47,711 nucleotides of DNA from the NCBI GenBank assembly GCA_020051175.1, contig JAGVJJ010000041.1:1-47711 (forward strand). The letters are read 5' to 3'. The stretch's first letter is position 1. The number at the start of each line of letters is the position of its first letter. Shown piece after piece: positions 1 to 6,458 of this stretch. The notes beneath the pieces were generated by a model, which did no database searches, was not told the origin of the DNA, and was given only the letters and a program-made list of their open reading frames with translations. This stretch comes from Bacteroidia bacterium. Its GTDB lineage: Bacteria > Bacteroidota > Bacteroidia > 2-12-FULL-35-15. A program made the translations under genes and the position numbers.

Positions 1-1
1 C

Positions 2-1834
2 GCATCTATTACAAAAGCAGGGCTTGAAGTAAGCTCAACGGGAAGCTGGACTGGAACATCAGCATCTAACATTGGATTGTACGTATCTTCTGTTACTGGC
101 GGAACCAATAATTATGATGCAATTTTTAATGGTGGCGGTAATGTTGGGATTGGAATAGCCACCCCAGGAGCAAAGCTAGAAGTAAACGGACAAGTTAAAA
201 TAACAGGTGGCTCGCCCGGTGCAGGTAAACTGTTAATATCAGATGCTAATGGTTTAGCTTCATGGAGTACCGTTGCCGCGAGCGGAGGATGGTCTACTTC
301 TGGTAATGCAAGCACTGTTGACGGCACAAACTTTATTGGAACTACAGACAACGTTCCTTTTAATATACGTGTGAATAATCAGAAAGCCGGTAGAATTGAT
401 GCTGCACTAGCTAATACATTTTTAGGATACCAAGCGAATAATTCGATCAATACAGGCGGTTCTACTACCGCTATTGGTTATCAAGCACTTTATTCCAATA
501 CTTCTGGTCAATATAATTCCGCACTTGGTACTCAAGCACTTTATACAAACGCGAGTGGGAGTTTTAACACAGCTATTGGCGCATTAGCCCTTGATGCAAA
601 TACAGCGAGCTATAATACAGCTATCGGATACCACTCATTAGGGACAAATACTAGTGGGCAAAACAACACTTCCTGCGGAGGGCAATCTCTGCTTGGCAAT
701 ACTACTGGCAATAACAATAGCGCTTATGGTACCAATGCACTTATAAATAATACTAGTGGTTCAGATAACAGCGCCAGCGGATCAAGTGCGCTTTTCAGTA
801 ATACTAGTGGAGCCAGAAACGCGGCCTTCGGCAATATGTCACTTTATGAAAACACAACAGGTACCAACAATACAGCTATTGGGTATCAGGCCGGGTATGA
901 TGGAAATCACACCAATTGCACATTTATCGGATCGGCTTCTACACTTACTACAGACCGAAGCAATGTAACTTTATTAGGTTATGGTATTGTAAATGCACAA
1001 TGTACTGCAAATGCACAAGTTTGTATTGGAAACACTGCAATTTCGGATATACGTGCTGCTGTTACGGGAATTACGGCATATTCAGATGCACGCTATAAAA
1101 AAAATATAAACGAAAATGTTGCAGGACTTGAATTTATTATGAAGCTAAAACCAGTGACTTACAATGTTCAACCTCGTGAACTTCATACAATATGGGGAAC
1201 ACCGGATTCTGTAGTAAACAAAATGGATTTTACAGAAGCTGAACAGAAAAAAAACATCGGTTTCATTGCACAGGACGTAGAAAAAGCTGCAAAAGAAAGC
1301 GGATTTGAATTCCCTGGTATAGATGTTCCTACAAATGATAAAGAAGTGTATACATTACGTTATACAGATTTTATTATGCCTATGATTAAAGGAATGCAGG
1401 AGCAGCAATCTATGATAGACAGCCTAAAATCAGATAATGCTCAATTAAGAAAAGAAATGAAACAGTTGGCTGAATTGATGAACGATTGTTGCAAAAATAA
1501 TCCATCTCAATCAAACAACTTACAAATGCAGACTCCGATTAAGCAGATAGATATTGAACTGAATAACAAAAATACGCCAGCATTAGGACAGAACATACCT
1601 AACCCATTTTCAGAAGAAACGGTAATAAATTATACCATACCTGAAAACGTAACACGTGCATCAATTGTATTTTTTGATCAGTCCGGTAAAACAATTAAAA
1701 CAGTTGAGCTAACTGAAAAAGGGAAAGGACAGTTGAATGTATATGCAAGTGAATTAACTAACGGAATTTACTCATATTCACTGGTAGTAGATGGCCAAAC
1801 TATTGATACAAAGAAAATGATTCGAGCAAAATAA
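2..1834 (+). CDS. T9SS-secreted adhesin-like protein with S74 chaperone domain (5' partial)
   Basis: The frame is open to the window edge, so this is the C-terminal part of a longer protein; residues here are counted from a TTG at 77. Residues ~132-268 are about eight 16-17-residue repeats of the type AIGYQALYSNTSGQYNS, resembling the left-handed beta-roll head motifs of YadA-like adhesins. They are followed by a peptidase S74 (endosialidase-type intramolecular chaperone) domain whose SDARYKKNI motif starts at S336-D337. A coiled coil follows (~436-470), then a T9SS type A sorting domain (~502-585; NPF, TNGIYSYSL, ending KKMIRAK). Inference: a trimeric cell-surface or secreted fibre exported by T9SS. 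Order is unusual, because S74 normally ends the protein and can self-cleave before the Ser. Domain calls are confident; the role is not known. A strong terminator follows. Confidence 0.85.
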   Translation, partial: ASITKAGLEVSSTGSWTGTSASNIGLYVSSVTGGTNNYDAIFNGGGNVGIGIATPGAKLEVNGQVKITGGSPGAGKLLISDANGLASWSTVAASGGWSTSGNASTVDGTNFIGTTDNVPFNIRVNNQKAGRIDAALANTFLGYQANNSINTGGSTTAIGYQALYSNTSGQYNSALGTQALYTNASGSFNTAIGALALDANTASYNTAIGYHSLGTNTSGQNNTSCGGQSLLGNTTGNNNSAYGTNALINNTSGSDNSASGSSALFSNTSGARNAAFGNMSLYENTTGTNNTAIGYQAGYDGNHTNCTFIGSASTLTTDRSNVTLLGYGIVNAQCTANAQVCIGNTAISDIRAAVTGITAYSDARYKKNINENVAGLEFIMKLKPVTYNVQPRELHTIWGTPDSVVNKMDFTEAEQKKNIGFIAQDVEKAAKESGFEFPGIDVPTNDKEVYTLRYTDFIMPMIKGMQEQQSMIDSLKSDNAQLRKEMKQLAELMNDCCKNNPSQSNNLQMQTPIKQIDIELNNKNTPALGQNIPNPFSEETVINYTIPENVTRASIVFFDQSGKTIKTVELTEKGKGQLNVYASELTNGIYSYSLVVDGQTIDTKKMIRAK

Positions 1835-1841
1835 AGAGGTA

Positions 1842-1874
1842 AAACAACAAGGGCTATTTTAGCCCTTGTTGTTT
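1842..1874. terminator. Bidirectional intrinsic terminator
   Basis: Perfect 15-bp inverted repeat (1842-1856 and 1860-1874) with a 3-nt loop, running A-rich to T-rich so that it works on either strand. It lies between the convergent adhesin-like gene and the asparaginase-family gene. Confidence 0.85.
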
Positions 1875-1940
1875 ATTTATGTTAAGAGTACTTTTAATTA
1901 TAATAATGCTCACCTTTCACCAGTAAATACAACAGTTCTA

Positions 1941-2903
1941 CTACCGCACCTGATCCAGATAAATCCCGACATACTTCTCGCCATTCGATCGTTTCATAGC
2001 CCTGTACATACCCTCTGAATTGAAAGGCATTTCAATATTGCCATGTCTGTCAATAGCAACCAGCCCGCCTTCACCGCCAATGGTTACAAGCTTTTTATGT
2101 ACCACAAAATCACAGGCTTCTCTGAGTGACATGCCCTTGTACTCCATAAGGCAGGATATGTCATAAGCCACTACAGACCGGATAAAGAACTCTCCGTGAC
2201 CGGTGCAGGATATAGCACAGGTATTGTTGTTGGCATAGGTACCGGCACCTATTACCGGGCTATCGCCTACACGACCAAATTTTTTATTTGTCATCCCCCC
2301 GGTAGAAGTAGCAGCAGCAATGTTTCCATGCACATCCAGCGCAACAGCGCCAACAGTCCCTTTTTTAGAAGGAGGAGGAACAGGGACTATATTTCCTGCA
2401 ATACCATGGTCAAGAACTACGCGATCATACTCTTTCGCCACAAGCAACTGATCATAACGCTCCTGTATGAAAAAATATTCATCGGGTGCAAATTCTAATC
2501 CCATTTTCTCAGCAAACTCCATTGCACCAAGACCGGACAAGAATACATGCTCCGATTTTTCCATCACGGTACGTGCCAATGAAACGGGGTTTTTTATATT
2601 CTTTATGCCTGTAACAGCGCCTGCCATCAGGTTGCGACCATCCATAATAGACGAATCCAGCTCGATTGTCCCTTTATTTGTAAATACAGCGCCCCTTCCG
2701 GCATTATATACTGGCTCATCTTCCAGGCTTCTTACGGCTGCTTCCACCGCATCCAGAGCGCTCCCACCTGCTGCGAGAACAGAATCCCCGGCATTAATGG
2801 CATCTTCCAGGCCTCTTCTGAACAAAACTTCTTTTTCTGTTGTCATAGTAGTGCGTGGAATTGCTCCGGCACCACCATGAACTGCAATCGCGTATTGTGA
2901 CAT
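1941..2903 (-). CDS. Isoaspartyl peptidase / plant-type L-asparaginase
   Basis: Ntn-hydrolase of the glycosylasparaginase/IaaA family, 320 aa. The protein opens with the family's AVHGGAGAI segment and has the autocleavage site GTVGAVALD, where Thr183 becomes the new N-terminal nucleophile of the beta subunit. GGMTNKKFGRVGDSP and GAGTYA further on are substrate-binding motifs. There is no signal peptide, so it should be cytosolic, hydrolysing beta-aspartyl dipeptides and/or asparagine. It is the last gene of the four-gene minus-strand operon, 7 bp after the aldehyde dehydrogenase. Its role with the lipid genes is unclear and it may simply be carried along. Family certain; the choice between dipeptidase and asparaginase activity cannot be made from sequence. 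Confidence 0.93.
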   Translation of the reverse strand: MSQYAIAVHGGAGAIPRTTMTTEKEVLFRRGLEDAINAGDSVLAAGGSALDAVEAAVRSLEDEPVYNAGRGAVFTNKGTIELDSSIMDGRNLMAGAVTGIKNIKNPVSLARTVMEKSEHVFLSGLGAMEFAEKMGLEFAPDEYFFIQERYDQLLVAKEYDRVVLDHGIAGNIVPVPPPSKKGTVGAVALDVHGNIAAATSTGGMTNKKFGRVGDSPVIGAGTYANNNTCAISCTGHGEFFIRSVVAYDISCLMEYKGMSLREACDFVVHKKLVTIGGEGGLVAIDRHGNIEMPFNSEGMYRAMKRSNGEKYVGIYLDQVR

Positions 2904-2910
2904 AATTTAT

Positions 2911-4368
2911 TTACATTAATTTTTTAAGCAATTTTAAAACCCAGCCTTTACCAGTATATGGAGGGTAAGCAATTTTTCCTATGTCCAGCCAGCGCGACTG
3001 GTGCATCACTGAACGTTCATGTGAAAATACTTTAAACCCGTGAAAACCATGAGAGCCTCCAACACCGCTGGTATTAACTCCTCCGAAAGACAAATTAGGA
3101 TTTGAAATATGTATCATCACATCGTTCACACAAGTTCCCCCGGCCGAAGTATGACGTATAATATTTTTAACATTCCTGTTGCTGTTACTAAAGATATACA
3201 TGGCCAGTGGCTTATCGTGTGCATTGATGTAGTCAATCACTTCACGGATATTTTTATACGTAACAACAGGCAATAGCGGACCAAAGATTTCTTCCTGCAT
3301 TATTAATGCATCGGCTTTCAACCCTGTTAATACCGTTGGATGTATGGTCCTGTCACCATCTTCAAACAGTCCACCTGTTTTTACCTCACTGCCCTTGCTC
3401 ACAGCATCGGCCACTAGTTTTCTCAAACGGTTAAAATGTCCGTCTGACACAATCTTCCCGTAATTCTCTTTATTGATTTGTCCGCCCGGGTAATACAACT
3501 TTTCAATAGAATCTTTCAGTAATTCAAGAAATTTATCTTCCTGGCTTTCATGTACAAATACATAGTCTGGCGCAATACACGTTTGGCCAGCGTTTGCGAG
3601 CTTACCCCATGCAATCTTAGCAGCAGCCTTTTTCAGATCCGCTTTAACATCCACAACAACGGGCGATTTACCACCCAGCTCAAGCGTAACCGAAGCCAGG
3701 TGTTTAGCTGCTTCAGACATCACTATTTTCCCGATACGCGTGCTCCCTGTAAAGAATATATGATTGAACGGCAATGCAAGCAGCCGTGTAGAAACGTCTG
3801 CATCGCCCTCCACAACAGCGATTTCATTCTCTTTAAATATTTCCCTGATAAGTTTTGCTACAGCAGCGCTTGTTGCAGGTGCCAGCTCCGATGGCTTCAG
3901 GATACAACAATTGCCGGCTGCAATAGCGGAAATCAGCGGTGCCATGAGCAGCTGAAAAGGGTAGTTCCAGGGTGCAATAATCAAACACACACCTTTTGGC
4001 TCATAATGAATATAGGAAGAGGTAAATAAATTCATAAGGTTGGAAGGCACCGGCTGTGGCGTCATCCAAACCGACAGGTTTTTTATTGCAAAATCAATTT
4101 CTGCATGGATAAAATACACTTCAAAAACGGCTGCCTCGAAAGCACTTTTTCTCAAATCGCTTTTTAAAGCATCCAGAATCGCTTTTTCATTTGCCTGAAT
4201 AGCAGCTTTCAGCCTTTTTAACTTTGCTTTACGCTCATTGATTGTTGACAGCTTTACAGCCAGCTGATTTTGTTTCTGGGCATTAAAAATGCCTGCTTCT
4301 TTCCCATACCCGTTTTCTGTAAGCGGGGCTGTTAAAGGTGAGCCAGTATCCATTGCTTTAGTTTCCAT
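2911..4368 (-). CDS. Aldehyde dehydrogenase, class 3 / fatty-aldehyde type
   Basis: NAD(P)-dependent aldehyde dehydrogenase, 485 aa. The catalytic residues are visible: Asn135 (APWNYP), Lys158 (LKPSE), Glu230 (LELGGKSP) and Cys264 (NAGQTCIAPDYV). The C-terminal stretch, with HQSRWLD, YPPYTGKGW and a basic-hydrophobic LLKKLM end, resembles ALDH3-family enzymes that oxidise medium and long-chain aldehydes. A ~25-residue N-terminal extension precedes the ALDH fold. It lies 22 bp after the lysoplasmalogenase-like gene and 7 bp before the isoaspartyl peptidase. Both enzymes encoded upstream would release fatty aldehydes, so a fatty aldehyde is the natural candidate substrate (inference). Family certain; substrate probable. 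Confidence 0.93.
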   Translation of the reverse strand: METKAMDTGSPLTAPLTENGYGKEAGIFNAQKQNQLAVKLSTINERKAKLKRLKAAIQANEKAILDALKSDLRKSAFEAAVFEVYFIHAEIDFAIKNLSVWMTPQPVPSNLMNLFTSSYIHYEPKGVCLIIAPWNYPFQLLMAPLISAIAAGNCCILKPSELAPATSAAVAKLIREIFKENEIAVVEGDADVSTRLLALPFNHIFFTGSTRIGKIVMSEAAKHLASVTLELGGKSPVVVDVKADLKKAAAKIAWGKLANAGQTCIAPDYVFVHESQEDKFLELLKDSIEKLYYPGGQINKENYGKIVSDGHFNRLRKLVADAVSKGSEVKTGGLFEDGDRTIHPTVLTGLKADALIMQEEIFGPLLPVVTYKNIREVIDYINAHDKPLAMYIFSNSNRNVKNIIRHTSAGGTCVNDVMIHISNPNLSFGGVNTSGVGGSHGFHGFKVFSHERSVMHQSRWLDIGKIAYPPYTGKGWVLKLLKKLM

Positions 4369-4390
4369 TTATTCTGCCCAATTTATAGCT

Positions 4391-5083
4391 TTAAACTCTT
4401 GCTTTGTCCGAAGAGCACACAACTCCCTCTGTAATCAGATACTGTGCAGCTGAATATGTTATCATGATCCACAAACCTGCAAGAGGAAGTGGAAAAAGGA
4501 ACTTATTCAATGCTAACAAACTATCCGAGAGAGTAAAAAACAATGCCCCTGTCATAACAAATATAAAGCTTCTTTCATTCACTCTTCCGTAGCGGTTCAG
4601 AGCAAAAATATTCATGCCCATCAACACAGCTGTATAGATTGCAACAGGAAGCCTCAAATCCCCTAAATTATTATAAAGTACAGTATAAAATGTGGTACCA
4701 TAAATAAGTATTACAAGAAAATAAATGTATTTTCCCTTCAATGTTTTTTCAGGCATACTACCCGAAGAGCGCACGTAGTAGGCAATATACAGAAGATGCG
4801 CAATAAGAAATGATACAAGCCCGCCAATAAAAAAGAGTCCATGCCGACCCTGAAAAATAAGCAAAACATCACCCAGACAGGAAAACGCAAGTCCGCCTAC
4901 AGCAAGCCTTGCAGCTTTTTCTTTATGTCCTCCACTTGCAAACAGATACACCAGCAGGCTGATTACTATTAAAGGCTTAAAAACAATATCGAGGAATAAA
5001 TTGCCGGTAATATTCGCCAGCAAAACCAGCAAAACGATGGTTATAAAAGCAAAAATAAATTTATGCCGAATAAAATTCCTCAT
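4391..5083 (-). CDS. YhhN/TMEM86 family lysoplasmalogenase-like membrane protein
   Basis: 230 aa and almost wholly hydrophobic, with about seven to eight membrane segments. It contains the family signature region with AFSCLGDVLLIF (conserved GD) and a second polar segment LFFTLSDSLLALNKF. Known members (TMEM86A/B, bacterial YhhN) hydrolyse the vinyl-ether bond of lysoplasmalogens to a fatty aldehyde and a glycerophospho-base. Its start codon overlaps the stop of the upstream hydroxylase gene in an ATGA junction, implying translational coupling. The aldehyde dehydrogenase follows 22 bp later. Family call is good; enzymatic activity is by homology only. Confidence 0.85.
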   Translation of the reverse strand: MRNFIRHKFIFAFITIVLLVLLANITGNLFLDIVFKPLIVISLLVYLFASGGHKEKAARLAVGGLAFSCLGDVLLIFQGRHGLFFIGGLVSFLIAHLLYIAYYVRSSGSMPEKTLKGKYIYFLVILIYGTTFYTVLYNNLGDLRLPVAIYTAVLMGMNIFALNRYGRVNERSFIFVMTGALFFTLSDSLLALNKFLFPLPLAGLWIMITYSAAQYLITEGVVCSSDKARV

Positions 5084-6282
5084 TGGTTCACCTGCCCGAT
5101 TTTATACAACCAAAAAAACGAAACCATAGCCCAAATAGCTATCACAAAAAGGTATAAAGGGGTATTCAACTGAAAATAAACCATCAGCGTTGCTGCCGCA
5201 ATTGAAATACGCACGATTTCATATAACAAGGCATACTTTTTTGATTCAAACAAACTGCTGTAATTGACAATACTCAGGATGATTAATCCACAGGCAATCA
5301 GCTTGGGGATAAAATGCATCTTTCCCGCACTCAATAAAAACAGCGTGGCACCTGCAAGCGTAATTGCGTATTGAAACAACACATAATAATTTATATTTCC
5401 CGAAACATTTGTATCGTACTTCTTATAGGACGGGTGGTTCACAGGTGCCGGAGATTCGCTTATATAGGCAGGCCTCCAGCCGGGAGGCATAAACACGTAT
5501 CTAAGCTTGTCGCCCGGACCGCGCATCTGCTTTATGCCCCGGTACATCTGTTTCCAGTGGTGCAGGTTTGCAGATAAAGGATCCCATGTATTAATAGGGT
5601 GTGTAATACCGTAGGTTGGCTCTTCTTCTTCCTCCTGGAATGTGCCAAACATCCTGTCCCAGATGATAAATGTACCACCGTGGTTTTTATCAATATATTT
5701 AGGATTAACACCATGATGCACACGGTGATGGGATGGTGTATTCAGAACATATTCAAGCACCCCCATTTTATGAATATTCTTGGTATGAATCCAGAACTGG
5801 TAAAGTGTAACGAGAGACGACACCGTAAGAAATTGTACCGGGTCAAACCCTATAACAGCAAGTGGAAGATAAAAACCAAAGGAAAAAAATTTTTGGAACC
5901 ATCCCTGTCGAAGAGCCACAGACAAATTGTATTCCTCACTCTGATGGTGCACAACGTGGCCTCCCCAGAACAGGTTGATTACATGACTGTAACGGTGAAA
6001 CCAGTAATAAAAAAAATCAACGCCAATAAACAGGATAATGCCTGTTGTCCAGTTAACCGGTATATCGAGCAAAGCATAGCGCTCAAATAAAAACTGGTAC
6101 AAGCCAACAACAGTAAGCTTGAAAAAAACACCTGTAACCTGTTCGCCAATGCCGCAGCTTATATTGGTAATGGCATCATTAAAACGGTAATTGCTTCTAT
6201 TGCGCAATTTATCCACCACCAGTTCCAGGCCAATAAGAATAAAAAATACCGGAATTGATAATATGATTGGATTAATATTCAT
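5080..6282 (-). CDS. Alkylglycerol-monooxygenase-like sterol desaturase/fatty acid hydroxylase
   Basis: 400-aa membrane di-iron enzyme of the fatty acid hydroxylase superfamily. The histidine boxes are HRYSH (H96, H100), HVVHH (H109, H112, H113) and HHRVHH (H185-H190), with NHGG at H201, spaced between hydrophobic segments at 5-20, 48-64, 80-95, 130-165 and three near the C-terminus. The layout (VDFFYYWFHRYSH, PSHHRVHHG, GGTFIIWDRMFGTF) and the extra C-terminal membrane region match the AGMO/TMEM195 branch, which cleaves alkyl-ether lipids to glycerol and fatty aldehyde. It is first in the operon and overlaps the YhhN gene by 4 bp. A run of five Glu at 217-221 is a local oddity. A desaturase acting on another lipid remains possible. 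Confidence 0.85.
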   Translation of the reverse strand: MNINPIILSIPVFFILIGLELVVDKLRNRSNYRFNDAITNISCGIGEQVTGVFFKLTVVGLYQFLFERYALLDIPVNWTTGIILFIGVDFFYYWFHRYSHVINLFWGGHVVHHQSEEYNLSVALRQGWFQKFFSFGFYLPLAVIGFDPVQFLTVSSLVTLYQFWIHTKNIHKMGVLEYVLNTPSHHRVHHGVNPKYIDKNHGGTFIIWDRMFGTFQEEEEEPTYGITHPINTWDPLSANLHHWKQMYRGIKQMRGPGDKLRYVFMPPGWRPAYISESPAPVNHPSYKKYDTNVSGNINYYVLFQYAITLAGATLFLLSAGKMHFIPKLIACGLIILSIVNYSSLFESKKYALLYEIVRISIAAATLMVYFQLNTPLYLFVIAIWAMVSFFWLYKIGQVNQ

Positions 6283-6298
6283 CCACTTGATTTTGATA

Positions 6299-6306
6299 CA
6301 AATTTA
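6299..6306 (-). promoter_or_regulatory. Possible -7 box for the ether-lipid operon
   Basis: TAAATTTG on the minus strand matches the Bacteroidota TAnnTTTG element, 17 bp before the hydroxylase start. No TTG lies at the usual 17-23 nt further upstream, so support is partial. Confidence 0.35.
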
Positions 6307-6444
6307 AGAAAACGATTCAGTTAAATATACGATTTTATAAGGACTTTTCCTGCAAATTCATGAACTTTTTGTATTTAATTAACACGCTGGCAAAAAAGTT
6401 GAATGCAAGACCTGTAAATGCTTCAAAAGCCCCTGAAAATTGAT

Positions 6445-6452
6445 TAAATTTG
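6445..6452 (+). promoter_or_regulatory. Possible -7 box for uvrA
   Basis: TAAATTTG, a TAnnTTTG match, directly before uvrA. It contains the TTG at 6450 that would otherwise be an in-frame start, which favours ATG 6459. If used, the transcript would begin at or next to the ATG. No clear -33 TTG is present. Confidence 0.35.
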
Positions 6453-6458
6453 TATGAA

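Noticed and set aside
396..884. CRISPR-like array in the first gene
   Set aside because: The 48-51-nt periodicity is protein-coding repeats with divergent codons, not identical repeats with unique spacers.
6450..6458. TTG start for uvrA giving three extra residues
   Set aside because: The TTG lies in a TAAATTTG promoter-like box; ATG 6459 is the natural start.
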